Program-made: the position numbers and the translations under genes | Notes under the pieces: model-generated | What the model saw: the letters and a program-made list of their open reading frames with translations, nothing else | The model's database searches: none | Told to the model about the DNA's origin: nothing | Source: Chrysemys picta bellii | Taxonomy: Eukaryota; Chordata; Testudines; Emydidae | Reading direction: 5' to 3' | Assembly (NCBI RefSeq): GCF_011386835.1 | Contig: NW_027052991.1 | Coordinates: forward strand, 1-64,000 | DNA: 64,000 nucleotides | Part shown: positions 35,044 to 47,526 of the stretch, one piece after another | How the letters are laid out: each line of letters begins with the position of its first letter | How positions within the stretch are numbered: position 1 is the stretch's first letter

Positions 35044-36042
35044 TATTCATTTTAATATCATAATTAATATGAGAACTTCTAGTACTAATATTCATATTGT
35101 AATTTCTTATTCCAAAAATATTGTTCTAGACTTTCAATGGGACTTAGACACTGAAATCACTTAGATACTTTTGAAAATGTTACTCTTAGTGTCTAAAATT
35201 AGGCATCTAAATCTTTACTTAGGTATCAAAGTAAGTGGCTTTATTCTCAGAGGTGCTGAGAACCTACAGTCCCCATTGATTTCAGAAGTAATTATGGGAG
35301 CTTGGCATCTCCGAAAATCAGCCCACTCATTTAGCCATCACATCTTGAAAGACGTCCTGACCAGACAAGAGGAAGCAACCAAACAAGATCACTGTGACAA
35401 ACGTGAGACCTTGCAAGCATGGAAACTTCAAAGACTGTTCTACTGAGATGTGATAGCCACTGTGGGCACAGGGGATGTTCACAGACTGCTGTATCAATAA
35501 TCGGTATATGCAGCTGTGTGTTTCTGGCTCGCTGAGTGAGTTTTCAGCAGAATCTGGACTCACTGCGGGGTGGGGAGGGTAATGAATGCAAGTCCCAATG
35601 CCAGTTACTCAGACACCCAGCACCTTTGAAGCTTTGGTCCTGGGGAGAAGTAGCACTGATTGGTTTTACCTGGTCCTGGAGGCCTGACGACAAAGGCCCC
35701 AAATAGTATAACGATTCAGCCTGATCTGACTTAGGTCAGACTCACTCTGGACCAGTGTATGGACCTACCAGGACTCCCTGTGGATGATGGGTGACACTGG
35801 CTAAGGTTAATATCTGTGCTGTCTATTGTTTTAGGATAGGTTTTCTTTGACATACACTTGTACTAAATCAAGATACTGTGTTCTGTGAAAGCTGGCTAGT
35901 CACTGGTAACCCTGTCATTATCCCTGGGGGAGAGCAGAACTGCAGGTGCTAACCTAAAGTCAGACCTGCTAGGGTAGTCACAGGGAATTGCCGGGGGACT
36001 GCAGCCCTAAAATTGTGGTCTGGAGGGAGAGGGACAGGGGTT
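35044..36042. other. Intergenic, no gene
   Basis: Only short frames without recognisable domains. Ancient-repeat phrases (GGCATCTAAATC, TTTGAAAATG) lie at 35,150-35,320. Confidence 0.4.
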
Positions 36043-36140
36043 ATAGAATCATAGAATATCAGGATTGGAAGGACCTCAGGAGGTCATCTAGTCCAACCCC
36101 CTGCTCAAAGCAGGACCAACCCCAACTAAATCATCCTGCT
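36043..36140 (-). mobile_element. CR1 3' end fragment
   Basis: ATAGAATCATAGAATATCAG and the following GGAGGTCATCTAGTCCAACC are the reverse complement of the CR1 3' untranslated end (compare 35,000-35,040). About 100 bp only, strongly 5'-truncated. Confidence 0.9.
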
Positions 36141-38225
36141 CATAGTGGGATGATGGCTGGAGGCCAGGAAGGGGGAACAGGTGCAGTTAACCCCAAAACT
36201 GGGACAATCTCCATTGGGTTCAGCTGAATCCCGGGCAATGCCTGGGATGATGAGAACCTGAAGTTCCTAATATCACCCATGCTCTAGCACATCATTTTTC
36301 CTTCCCACACAGGAGCACTCCACATTACGCTTCCTCTTTTTCTTGTTTTGCCTTCCGTCTCATGAGAGTCTAGCTTAGGCAGCCAGAAAAACTCCACCTT
36401 TGCAACTCTGCTGTACTGAAAGAGACAACCTGAGAGCCATGCTTTCACCCCAGCCAGTAACAGCTAAATCTCAGGTTAATAAGTAGAGCTGCGTGAAACC
36501 TTTTGTCTGAACCTCTTTTTCCAGTAAAAAATGCAGATTTAGGCTGACTAAAACATTTTGCGAATTCATGTTAATTTTGCAGAATTATTTTGGTGAAAAA
36601 CAAACCAACAAACATGCAGAAAAAAGGAAATTGTTTTGTTTTGACATTGTTGAATGGAAACATTTGATTTCTCAATTCAAAATGACTTTTTTTTTTAATT
36701 TTCTTCAATTTTATTTAAAATATATAAAAACATTTTAAAAGCTCCAAAACAAAATGAAATGTTACATTTCATGTCAAACACTTCATGTCACTGAAAAAAA
36801 ATTTTTATAGGCCAAAATTTTGAATTTTTTTTCATTCAGGGTTACCTAAAACATTCCCCCCCGCCAAATTTTTTGGAACTGCCAGCAAAATTAAAAGTCA
36901 GTTCTTTGCACTGCTCTACTAATAAAACTCTTGGAATTTGCAGCTGCTAAATGGCAAATAATAGGGACAGAAGCTGGGCCTTCTTATATTTCTTCTCCTG
37001 TGTGTGTCTGCTTTGTTTTGTCTTGTCTTTAAAAGAAACAGGACTGGAATTCAACACCCCCAAAGCAACCATCTTACTGTATCTACCTCATGTCCCCAAC
37101 AAGGTCATTCAATCCTTCTTCAGCACCAGAGCCCAAGGATAGTCCAGCCAGGAACAAACATTTCTAGAGTGTCTAGATGACCATTTACACCCCTGCTATA
37201 GCTGGCAAACAAGTCACTTGTCTGATATGGCCAAAATCTCTAGTTTAGACAAAGGTGAGGAGATTTTCCACTAAAGAAAATGCTGTACAGAGAAAGGGAG
37301 TATGGGAAGCAGCCACAATGAAAGTCTTATTTAGTTCTTTCAGTTGTAAATGCTTTAAGAGTTTTCCTTTCCCTTCTCCTTCCCCTGTGTTTTTAATAGA
37401 AGGTTAAAAGGATTTATGTTCTCTCCCCGCCCTTTAATGGAAAAGGGGCAGTGATCAGTAATAATTCTGACACAAACCCGCTTACCATAAGTAAGTGTTT
37501 AGTGCTGCAACTATATACAAGAGCCTTCAATCTCCTCAACCATTGCTGGCCCCAACATACGCCCTCTATCAATTCAACAGGGAAAATGAATCTCACAGCT
37601 TTGTTGACAAAGATTTTTTATATGAGCTACATTTTCCTCACCGGGAATCATAGGTATTGTTTCAAATAATGGCAATTTCAGCATCCTTTTAATATTCTGA
37701 TCATTAAAACCAGCCACCTGCTTGAGCCAGTGCTAAAACTGTCCAATTTCATGGCATAACGTGATTTTTTTTCTGGAGCAGAGGGAGGGAAATAACCATT
37801 AGATACTTTTCAGTTTCTTAGATGAGCCATTTTAAAGGCTTTTAATCTGTAAATTGATGATAATTACTCCCTGACCTCCTTTGTAGGACACTTTGAGTAT
37901 GTCTACACTGCAATAAATAATTCCCGGCACCAAGTCTGAGAGCCATGGTCAATTGACTAGGGCTCGGACTGTGGAGCTAAATACTGCTGTGTAAACATTT
38001 GGGATCAGACTAGACCCCAGGCTCTGAGACCCTCCCTCCTTGTGGGCTTTCACAGCCTGGATTCCAGACCAAGCCAAAACGTCTGCCCTGCAATTTGTAA
38101 TCCTGGAGATAGAGCCCTGTGAGCTGATTTGTGCCTCCTGCTGCCCTGCCGTGGGTCTTTTGTTGCAGTGTAAATGTTCCCTTTGAGATCTAGTGATGGG
38201 AATTGCTATATAAGAACTATTTCCT
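36141..38225. other. Intergenic, AT-rich dispersed repeat, no gene
   Basis: 36,480-36,910 is AT-rich, with TTTTGT, AAAATTT and TTCATTTC words like those at 23,640-23,880. The remaining DNA has no recognisable gene, RNA or transposon end. Confidence 0.4.
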
Positions 38226-38672
38226 CTTTTGTGTAGGTGTGACACTCTGTATCTCGGGGGAACACCCTGCAACCCCATGTTCATCCTTGTAATATAATTG
38301 CGTGGTATCCAATGCAAAGTTTGTCATGTCGGGTGTCTTCAGAAGGTTTATGATGCACTGAGCATTGTTGTTACAATAATGTTATAGGTAGTAATTTCAT
38401 CTATATAGTTGTGAGGCTGAAAATGTGTCCTCATGGCTTAAAACAAGCCCAGGCAAAACTCTCCAGGAACAGAGGGGCAGTTCACACCTCATCGAGGCAT
38501 ATATGGGATGAACCCAGCCCAGCCTCACAGGAACAAAGGACACTGGCCTAGGCAGCAACAAAGGATCTGTTGGACTCTCAAGTGAGTCACCCCCTTTCCC
38601 TTCCTTTGGTCAGTTTGGGACTACGATGAGGTAATGCTCACCTGACTCTGAAGGGGGGGTGGGGGCAAAGCC
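38226..38672. mobile_element. LTR-like sequence (uncertain)
   Basis: It begins TGTGACACTCTGTATCTCGG and includes AACAAAGGACACTGGCC and GGACTACGATGAGGTAATGC, phrases I recognise as part of a dispersed turtle LTR-type repeat. Ends and target duplication are not defined. MITE E4 follows directly. Confidence 0.35.
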
Positions 38673-38969
38673 AAGGGCTGGTCTACACTGGGGGGGGATC
38701 GATCCAAGATACGGAACTTCAGCTACGCGAATAGCATAGCTGAAGTCGAAGTATCTTGGATCGAATTACCTGGGGTCCAGACGGCGCGGGATCGACGACC
38801 GCGGCTCCCCCGTCGACTGCGCTACCGCCGCTCGCTCTGGTGGAGTTCCGGAGTCCACGGTGAGCGCGTTCGGGGATCGATATATCGCGTCTTAACGAGA
38901 TGTGATATATCGATCCCAGATAAATCGATTGCTACCCACCAATACAGCGGGTAGTGAAGACGTACCCCC
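38673..38969 (+). mobile_element. Palindromic MITE family E, copy E4
   Basis: GGGCTGGTCTACACTGGGGG at the left and GTGAAGACGTACCCC at the right. The first palindrome is complete (ATCCAAGATACGGAACTTC against AGTCGAAGTATCTTGGAT). The second is GGATCGATATATCGCGTCTT against AACGAGATGTGATATATCGA, with two changes against E3. Non-coding. Confidence 0.88.
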
Positions 38970-40933
38970 AGAGGGAAGAAAGAACATGATAATGAGGTGC
39001 TTTTGCATCAGTACCCTGCTACAATTCCTTACAGAAATAGAACTGTTAAATAACAAGTCGAAGTTATTGATAAATATATTCAAGACCACCAAGATCATGA
39101 AATTCTTAACATTTGACAGATTTCCCCCCTTAACTATAATGATCTTGTCAGGATTTTTACCTTGAAATTAATTATATTTATTCTCACTTTTGCCTTCAAC
39201 ATAGAGGTTTTTTTTTTGCCTGTGTACTATGAAGACATAGCAAAATAGATTTAAAAAATAGAATTATGACTAGAAATAGATATAACAACAGTGAACATAT
39301 TAAAGTCAGTAAACATCAACAGCCTTCGAGTTGAATTCAATACATTACCTTGACGCTGAATGATTGCAGATCAGTGTTTCTCCCTTTCTTTCAGTCCATG
39401 GATCACTTCACCAGAGAATCCCTCATGGACCAGCGTCTCTCTAAAGCTACTGGTCCCAAGTGCTTGGGTCATCAACTGTTTTATTCTTGGATTCTGGAGA
39501 ATCACTAGTGTATTGGAATATAAAAATGAAACTAAGTTATGACTTACATAACTAAGGTCTGACTCTTTGCCTAATTGTACTGCCACTAGTTCTCACATTT
39601 TTATCATAGTGTTTACAGCAATGAAGCCCATTTCTGCTGGGTTCATTCAGTGTCTGAAGTAGCATGTTACCATCAATGTGCAGCAATTCCTGCTTACTAA
39701 TTAATCATTGAATAATTGAATAACCAATACTTCAGTGATTAATAGGGGTCATGAGCTATACTGGTGAATGAATAGTATCTTTGCTATAAAACGTCAGTGT
39801 TCGGCATTCAGATTTTGTTTTATATCTTTCATGCAAACATTTGTAAATAAAAATACAATTTTATATATTTTAAATAAATGGGATGGAGGACTCACCACAT
39901 TCACAAATTAAAGAGGGAAGCAAATATTCTTTTTTTCATACAAAAAGCCATTTTGGGGGATAAACAGTATCAATTCCTGATTTTCTGTTCCTCCTTTGCA
40001 CTTTGGTGCACCCAGTGAGCATTGTGCTATGGCTGATGTTTATGTTTAAGAATCGTTGGCAGACTGGTCATTTGAAATGAAAAGGTGCCTGGGCTCAAGC
40101 AATTTTTTTAATTTCATAACTGATGCGGCCAGCCTAGAGGTGCTGGGGCTCAATCCTGGCAAGCCCTGGCACAAATGAATCCCTGGGAGAGACCCCACTG
40201 CACCTGGGTTCCACAGCCCACTGGCAACATGAGCTGGAGGCTCCTTCATGGAGCCCTGAGGTGTTCACAGACAGCAGTGGCCTGCCTCTCACACATCCCT
40301 GCCCCTTCTGCAGCTGGGGTTCAGCACCTCGACCATCCCCTTCAGATCTGGCTTCTCTTCTCCCCTCCCCTGGTTATTTATGGTCACCCTGCCCAAAGCC
40401 TCAGGAAGCCCAGGGACCTCTTCATAAGTTTGGCCTGGCATTGGCCCAGCTCAGCCTATGCAGCTCTCTCCTTTTCCTCATTCCCTCACAAGTCCAGGCA
40501 GAGCTCCCCAGGCAGCATCCAGTCACTCCCCAGACATCTCCTCAGAGCAGCAGGCATAATTCATGGTTCTCTGCCTGATGACCCCACTGGCACTCTCTGG
40601 CTTAGCCCTGTCCTTCTTGTGTTCTCCCCAGTAATTAGTTGATCTCTGTTCCTTTTTTCTCACCCTTCCCTTCCTCTGGGGGGGGGGGAGTGGGCACTGC
40701 TGTCTGGCAGGCTCAGGCCAAGGGAGGGGAAGAATGAAGGCCCCAGGAAGAGACCTAGCCTGGGAGGGATTTTTCAATCTGTGCTGCATCATTTTTCCTT
40801 CAGAGTCCAGCTCCTGCCCCTCAGCAAGTGAGCCAGGGCAGCCATGGGCAAGGGGAGCCCTGGCAGTGCGGCTCCAATGGACTGATGCTGCTATGGAGCT
40901 AGGATGGGCATCAGGGAGCAGAGTCAGTGTAGA
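38970..40933. other. Intergenic, no gene
   Basis: No supported coding region. The longer frames around 40,175-40,640 overlap on both strands and show no domain or codon signal. A G run lies at 40,679-40,689. Confidence 0.4.
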
Positions 40934-41060
40934 ACATACGAACGTAAGAACGGCCGTACTGGGTCAGACCAAGGGTCCATCCAGCCCAGCATCCTGCCTG
41001 CTGATAGTGGCCAATGCCAGGTGCCCCAGAGGGAGTGAACCTAATAGGCAATGATCAAGT
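40934..41060 (-). mobile_element. CR1-type LINE 3' end, second subfamily
   Basis: GAACGGCCGTACTGGGTCAG, then CCAAGGGTCCATCCAGCCCA and AGTGGCCAATGCCAGGTGCC, match the element at 46,350-46,765. This is the 3' end of a CR1-like subfamily different from the copy at 30,638. Confidence 0.75.
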
Positions 41061-42507
41061 GATCAAGCCCAGGGGCTCTGCACAGATGGCTAGGATCAGT
41101 GCAGGTGCCTGAGGCTGTCACTGGTTTGTGGATAGGTCCTGCAGCCTTTTCACAAAGGGCCAACCCTGCCCACTCCCCCCATGCGATGATGTGGGGAAAG
41201 GTCTAGGAGGGGCCCAAACAGACCTGCTCTGCGCCACAAAGTGAACAACAGAGCGAGCTAACACAATGTCACCGGCTCCTGCGATTTTATTGTGAGTCTC
41301 GTGATACTTGGTGTTTGACAGAGAACCCCAGCTCCTGGAGTCAGGTGACTAGGTGAGAGACTCAGTTTTTATTTAAACAAAAAAAGTCAGTTTTTAAGCC
41401 CTCCTGGTTGCAGACAGAAGCTTGAAAGTGAGTGCGGCCAGAAGTCTTGGGAGAAAATGTGTTTTGTTTCGGTTTTTTTAAATAAATTTCATGGTGTTTT
41501 GGGGGCCAGGTTCATGACTTTCTAACATTTGGGGTCAGCAATCCTGGTAACATGATGCCAACCATAACTGATCCTGGTCCAAATAGCCAGTCCACCATAT
41601 CATCTATTTACCAGCTGGCTTGCCTGGTTTCTCCTGCCAGGGGGCAAATGCAAGGGGTCTCCTCAGGGGATGGATGTGGCTGGGAACATCAGGGGCTGGA
41701 TAGGGGACGGAGTGGAGGAGTAGGAGTTCAAAAATCCCCAAGCAGACCAGAAGGCATGATTTATTTTTTATCTTTTGGGGGCCAGGCTCATGATTTTCTG
41801 TGCTCCTATGCTTGTGGTTGGTTATACTGGTATTTCAAATCCCTCTTCTACAACCAGAATGCTGCTGAGTATCTTCCTATGGGGGTAGGCAGGGTGGTAG
41901 GAGGATTTGGGGCTGTCAGCCGGACAGAGGGGAGGGGAGTGGAGGGGAGGAGACTGTGCAAAGCAGAGGGAAATTGTCCTTTTGAGAAATTGCTGATTTC
42001 TGCCTGTCTGTCTTGTTAGTGATTGCAAGGGGCGCAGTATGGCAGTGAAGCCGTTTCATTACAATAGCTAGAATGACTAGACCAACTCACCACAGGCTGC
42101 TTGCCCCACACAGCATCCCGCATGGGCACGTACAATTTATGGCTTCAACTTTGTTTTTAATTGTATAAAATGGCAGCAAAATTTCAGACTGTCCTAGTGG
42201 AGCAGACCTAGGTGCCCTCATTTTAGTGTCTCCCCCACAGCCTCCCAGAGCCTCCCAGCAGGGTCAGCTGTAAGCTAGGTTTGAAGAGATTCCCAGGTCA
42301 CCTCAGGGCCATTAACTGCCTGATCTGACGCCCAAAAGAAGCCAGTCCCAACGCCTCGGCATTTACTGTCCTAGGGACTCTGTGCCCATGGCAAGGAGTG
42401 AAACGGCACAGGAGGCAGGTGTGAGAGCACCAGGTTCTGCTGCAAGGGCTGCTCTGTGCTGCAGACTCAGCCTTGTGAGAGGAGCTGGTCTCAGTGTGAT
42501 GGAGGGG

Positions 42508-44136
42508 TAGGGTTACCATACGTCCGGATTTTCCCGGACACGTCCGGCTTTTTGGGCTCCAAATTCCCGTCCGGGGGGAAATCCCCAAAAGCCGGACATG
42601 TCTGGGAAAATCGGGACATGCGGGCCGGCGGCCGGCGGTCAGCGGTGCCAGGCCGGGGGCTCGGGGGCTCGGGAGCCAGCGGTGCCGGGCCGGGGACTCG
42701 GGGGCCGGCGGCTCGGGGGACGGAGGTCGGCCGGGCCGGGCCGGGGGCTCGGGGGCCGGCGGTGCCGGGCCGGCGGTCGGCCGGGCCGAGCCGGGGGCCG
42801 GCGGTCGGCGAGGCTGGGCCGCGGGTGCTCGGCCGGGGACTGGCAGTGCTGGGCGGGCCGACCCGGTCTAGGGTTACCATATTTTGAGCCTCCAAAAGGA
42901 GGACACTCCACGGGGCCCCGCCCATGCCCCCCCGCCCCAACTCCGCCCCTTCTCCAAAGTCCCCGCCCCAACTCCGCCCCCTCCCCTGCTTCCCACGAAT
43001 ATTTGATTCACGGAAAGCCTGAAGCAGGTAAGGAGGGTGTGGGGGGAGGAGGCGCGTCTCCAGCCTGGGTCGGCTAGGGTTACCATTCGTCCGGATTTAC
43101 CCGGACATGTCCTCCTTTTTGTGCTAAAAATAGCGTCCGGGGGGAATTTGTAAATCACTCAAAATGTCTGGGATTTCCCCCCCCCCGGCAGAGCAGAGCG
43201 AGCGGCTGGGAGGGCTGCAGGAAAGTCACGGGCTGGACTCCGGAGCAGCTGTAGAGGAGCTCCTCCTCCTCCCTCCCTCCCTGCATTCTGAGCCGGCAGC
43301 TCCTCCCCGGCAGCCCCGCGCCCGGCTCCAGCAGCACTGTGCAGGGCCAGGGACCGTGTTGTGTGTTGTGCTGGGGAGCGCAGCCACATCTCCGGCTCGC
43401 GCAGAGCCCAACACCCTGTTCTGAGCAGCAGGGTAAGGGGGCCAGGGGGGCAGGAGAAGGGGCAGGGAGGTTCTGGAGGGGGCAGTCAAGAAACGGGGGG
43501 GGGTCGGGAGTTCGGGGGGGCTTTTTGGGGGGAGTGGAGAAAGTTTTGGGCAGTCAGGGTACAGGTAGGGGGTAGGGTCCTGGGGGGCAGTTGGGGGGGG
43601 GTCTTAGGAAGGAGCAGTTAGGGGATAAGGAACAGGGAGGCTTAGGTAGGAGGTGGGGTTCTGGAGGGCAGTTAGGAGCAGGGGTCCCAGGAGGAGGCAG
43701 TCAGGGGACAAGGAGCGGGAGGGGTGGGGGGTTGGGAGTTCTGGGGGGGAGCTGTCAGGGAGCAGGAGTGGGGAGAGGGATCGGAGCAGTCAGGGGACAG
43801 GGAGCAGAGGGGTTTAGATGGGTTGGGAGTTCTGGGGGGGCTGTCAGGGGGTGGGGAGTGGTTGGATGGGGCGTGGGAGTCCCAGGGGTCTGTCTGGGGG
43901 TGGGAGTGTGGATAAGGGTTGGGGCAGTCAGGGGACAAGAGGCAGGGAGGCTTAGATAGGGGGTGGAGTCCTGGGGTGCAGTTAGGGGCAGAGGTCCCAG
44001 GAGGGGGCAGTCAGGGGACAAGGAATGGGGGGAGGGTTGAGGGTTCTGGGGGGGTGGGAAGTGGGAGGGGCAGGGGCGGGGCTAGGGCGGGGCTCCTCCC
44101 GTCCTCTTTTTTGCTTGCTGAAATATGGTAACCCTA
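42508..44136 (+). mobile_element. Composite hAT-like element, copy 2, complete with 8-bp target duplication
   Basis: Terminal TAGGGTTACCATA and TATGGTAACCCTA are perfect inverted ends. The flanks TGGAGGGG at 42,500-42,507 and 44,137-44,144 are identical. The paralogous empty site lies in copy B at about 50,668-50,680. Two further same-orientation terminal motifs lie inside, at about 42,870 and 43,076. The second is followed by the family phrase CGTCCGGATTTACCCGGACA. The 42,620-42,865 block is GC-rich repeats, and 43,430-44,100 is G-rich repeats. No transposase frame. The 8-bp duplication and TAGGG ends indicate hAT. The long open frames are low complexity. Confidence 0.93.
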
Positions 44137-44699
44137 TGGAGGGGGAATGGGGAGAGCTGGGGAAGGGGATCTGGTAGCTGGGCCAGGGGAAGGGGAGTGA
44201 GACCCCTGCCCCAGGACTGTGTGAGCAATAGGCCCTGGCTGGGTGAAGGAAACCCACTCACAGGAAGGAGCCATGCAGCTTTTTGCCCCTCTCCATGTTA
44301 GCTCCACCCCAGCCTCTTGCCTACCCCTTCTATCTTTGCACCTTCCTCCATGCCTGGAACGCCCACCCTGACCTACTGCCCCAGGCCTGCAGACTTCTCC
44401 TCCTCCTCCTTGCTTACACCCATTAGTGAGCCCCTAAACCCAGCCCAGCCTGGAAGCTCCCAGGACAGGGACCATACGACATGCCCAGGGCACTGAGGGG
44501 GCTACAGAAATAACATGGGAGTAACCCCAGTAATTCTTCAGACAGAGCAAAGGGGTAAATAAACCAAGACCCAGAGAGTGTGGGGGTGGGGGAGAGACAG
44601 AAGGGCTGAAAGCGGAGCTGGGGGAAATAATGTACTGCATGTGTTGTATCCAGTGAGCTCAGCTTCTGTTCCAGTTTCTCAGCTGCCCACAAACTGACC

Positions 44700-46100
44700 A
44701 CAATTTTTTCAGATTTATTTGTTATTCAAAAATATTTGCTAAATACGTTTGTCAAATACATTGATCTGCATGGGTTAGTTCTGATTGGACACACAGGTCA
44801 CATGGGATTGTTTCTGAGTCCTGAATGGATGAATTTAATTCTTATAAACAGGATTTTGGTGCAAATATTTGTGATTCAGGCTTTGGTGGGTTTCCTTGCA
44901 TTGTGAGAGTTATGCATATGCTTGTTAGATTAGGGCCTTAATTTTCAAACATTGCTTCCCATGAATATTTTATAACATTCAGCAGAAATCCCTGGTTTGC
45001 ATGGCCATTCCTACCAGGAAGCGCCTTCGACTGATTATACCTGGGGCGAATAGAGAAGGGGCAGGATCACAGCTGAAGGGAGTTCATGGGAGCCAGGCAC
45101 CTCACTCACACAGGCACTCTTGAAAATACCACTCGGCTTCTGTCTGAATCTTTAAGTGCCTAAATAGCTTTACAAACCTGGGACAGAGACTAAGGGCAGA
45201 GTTTGGAAGGTCTGTGGGCACCTAAAGATGCAGTTGGGTGTCTAGTGGGATTTTCAACAGCATCGAGGTGCCTAACTCCCATTGGAAGCTCAGTGCCCAG
45301 ACACCTTTGAAAATCCCACTAGATACCTATCTGCATCTTTAGACATCAAAACACCTTTGAAACTTTGGGCCCAAGTGACTTGCCTAAGGCCACCCAGGGC
45401 GTCTGTAGCAGGGCAAGGAATTGTGCAGCCTGACACTGGAACTTCTTTCAGAGCTGCACCTGAAGCATCTCAGAGCCCCTGAGCTCTGTCAGCACAGGCA
45501 GTGGAGTGTTTAATTATCATTTCCTATCAGTGTTTTCTGGAGCACATGGGCTCAGCCTTGCTATTACCCCAACTCAGGGCCTCTCTGTCAGATAAGAGTT
45601 CAATGATGTGCAATAAAAAAGGAGACTCTGACCCCCAGAGGCTCCCACTGGACATCGCTCCCCTCTGCAGCTCAATCAACTGATGCTTATTGTTACCCTT
45701 TGTCCCTGATGCTCGTCACTTGCCCCTTTCTGCTGCTGTTACCCAAGGTCATCATCTCAGCTGGATTGTAAATGATGGGGGAGGGGAGAATGCCCTGAGT
45801 AATGATCGGGAACAGTTGGACAGTAACTAGGGTGTCTTGATAGCTTTTCCCCTTAATTTTTAAATAGGATTTTTCTCTCCCATTCTCACCTCTTTCCTTG
45901 GAAACAATAATATGGCCACATAAAAGAACAGCTGATAAAATCACATTGTTAGTTTCTCTTTGCTCCTTCCTCTTCAGGAACTTGGGGTTTGCCACATTCA
46001 AAGTGAAAGCTGCACCTGAGTCTTATCTGAGCCTGGATTGGGCTGGGCTGTGAACGTCAGACTCTGGACCACCGTGTCCCTGCAGAATCACTCGGGTCAG
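44700..46100. other. Unique part of copy A with ancient SINE/LINE tail
   Basis: At 45,118-45,370 phrases such as GTGCCTAACTCCCATTGG and TTTGAAAATCCCACTAG repeat. CAAGTGACTTGCCTAAGGCC at about 45,370 matches the MIR/CORE-SINE style. No gene is recognised. Most of this interval is deleted from copy B. Confidence 0.5.
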
Positions 46101-46349
46101 CGCAAGGGCTGTTGTTACTTTCTGACATTTTCATTTTCAGGGACAGGGTGGCGGAAACCCAGAGGAGATTTCACAGAGGAGACAGAACTTTGTGAGCTCA
46201 GCTCAGTGCCCCCCTGTAACAATAGCCCAGGGGTTGCTAGGACCCTAACAATGCACATAGCAATACACAGGTGATGAGCTGTGCGCTAGGGTCAGTTCCA
46301 AGGCCCAGAGAGTCTCAGATACGTCAGAGCCCACTGATAAGAAATGTCA

Positions 46350-46765
46350 TAAGAACATAAAACTGGCCACTTTGGGTCAGACCGGTGGTCCATCTAGCCC
46401 AGTATCCTGTCTTCCAACAGTGGCCAATGCCAGGTGTCCCAGAGCGAATGAACAGAACAGGTAATCATCAAGTGATCCATCCCCTGTTGCCCATTCCCAG
46501 CCTCTGGCAAACAGAGGCTAGGGACACTTCAAGAGCATGGTTTTGTATCCCTGCCCACCCTGGCTAATAGCCATTGATGGATCTATCCTCCATTAACTTA
46601 TCTAGTTCTTTTCTGAACCCTGTTATAGTCTTGGCCTTTACAATATCCTCTGGCAAGGAGTTCCACAGGTTGATTGTGCATTGTGTGAAGAAATACTTCC
46701 TTATATTAGTTTTAAACCTGCTGCCTATTAATTTCATTTGGTGACCACTAGTTCCAAATGTGGGA
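46350..46765 (-). mobile_element. CR1-type LINE 3' fragment, second subfamily
   Basis: The segment contains TTTGGGTCAGACCGGTGGTC, CATCTAGCCCAGTATCCTGT, GATCTATCCTCCATTAACTT and TTCCACAGGTTGATTGTGC. It has the CR1-like 3' coding/untranslated pattern on the minus strand. Copy B lacks it: AAATGTCA is followed there directly by GGCTGGATAGGCCCTGG. Confidence 0.8.
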
Positions 46766-46796
46766 TTGGAAGGGCCCTGGAGATGTCAACAAGTCC

Positions 46797-47059
46797 CAGG
46801 GCCGCCCAGAGGATTCAGGGAGCCTTGGGCAAAGCGGGGGAGCTGCAGCACTTGTACTCACCCGGCGGCGGTCCGGGTCTTCAGTGGCATTTCGGCGGCG
46901 GGGGGCCCTTCAGTCGCTCCGCGTCTTCGGCAGCACTGAAGGACCCCCCACCGCCGAAATGCCACCAAAGACCTGGACCACCACCGGGCCAGGGCTCGCG
47001 GGGCTCTTGCAGGGCCTGGGACAAATTGCCCCACTTCTCCCCCACCCCGGGTGGCCCTG
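46797..47059 (+). mobile_element. hAT MITE, 263 bp, with foldback interior
   Basis: Ends CAGGGCCGCCC and GGGTGGCCCTG, flanked by ACAAGTCC (46,789-46,796) and CCAAGTCC (47,060-47,067). Copy B has the uninserted site CCAAGTCC near 51,575. The middle is an inverted repeat: GTCTTCAGTGGCATTTCGGC against GCCGAAATGCCACCAAAGAC. The family phrase GACAAATTGCCCCACTT is shared with 63,680. Non-coding. Confidence 0.93.
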
Positions 47060-47526
47060 CCAAGTCCAGCCCCCTGCACTGAGGCAAGGTCCAATAAACT
47101 GACAGGGGTTCACCCTTGTCTCTGGGTGCAGTGGGGGAGGGGCATCCTCAGACAAGGCTTTGTGCAGACCTCATTTTGCTGCTCACAGGAGGCAATGCTG
47201 GGTAAGCCGAGGGCAGCAGAGAACAGCAGGAGGGAAGGGAGAGGGACTCAGCAGGGAGCCCAGCAGGGACATGGGGTGCTGGGCACACAGGTACTATTGC
47301 TGAGATGTAACGTGTTTGTCTATAATGCAGCTGCCACATTCAATAGGAGCAAGGCAGAGTATAGCACAGGGGAAGAGGGGTATGTGTGTGTGTGGTGGGG
47401 GGGGAGGGGGCAGCCAGAGTTGGTGTGCCAGGCTGGGCTGTCACCATGTGCATTTTCGGTGAGACCTTGCTAGAAAGGGATTAGGCAGAGGCAGCAGGCC
47501 CAGTAGTTAGAGCAGGAGATCTCTGG

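Larger units (their letters stand above)
42060..47526 (+). repeat. Tandem segmental duplication, copy A
   Basis: Colinear with copy B (48,700-52,010). Shared stretches include 42,170-42,500 with 48,820-49,115, 44,340-44,640 with 50,820-51,170, 46,110-46,260 with 51,268-51,420, and 46,765-47,526 with 51,555-52,010. Copy A additionally carries the hAT composite (42,508-44,136), a CR1-like piece (46,350-46,765) and a hAT MITE (46,797-47,059). Copy B lacks about 1.35 kb of copy A near 44,770-46,110. No conserved coding frame was found in the unit. Confidence 0.9.

Noticed and set aside
40175..40642. Open frame of 155 residues
   Set aside because: Overlapping frames on both strands, no domain, no splice evidence and no paralogue.
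43430..44100. Repeated units resembling a CRISPR or satellite array
   Set aside because: Repeats are imperfect, without regular spacers, and are part of a hAT element with defined ends in a vertebrate genome.
46110..46260. Splice-acceptor-like TTTCATTTTCAG followed by a conserved segment in copies A and B
   Set aside because: The paralogue at 51,268-51,420 has indels and a stop in one matching frame, and no donor or protein family was recognised.
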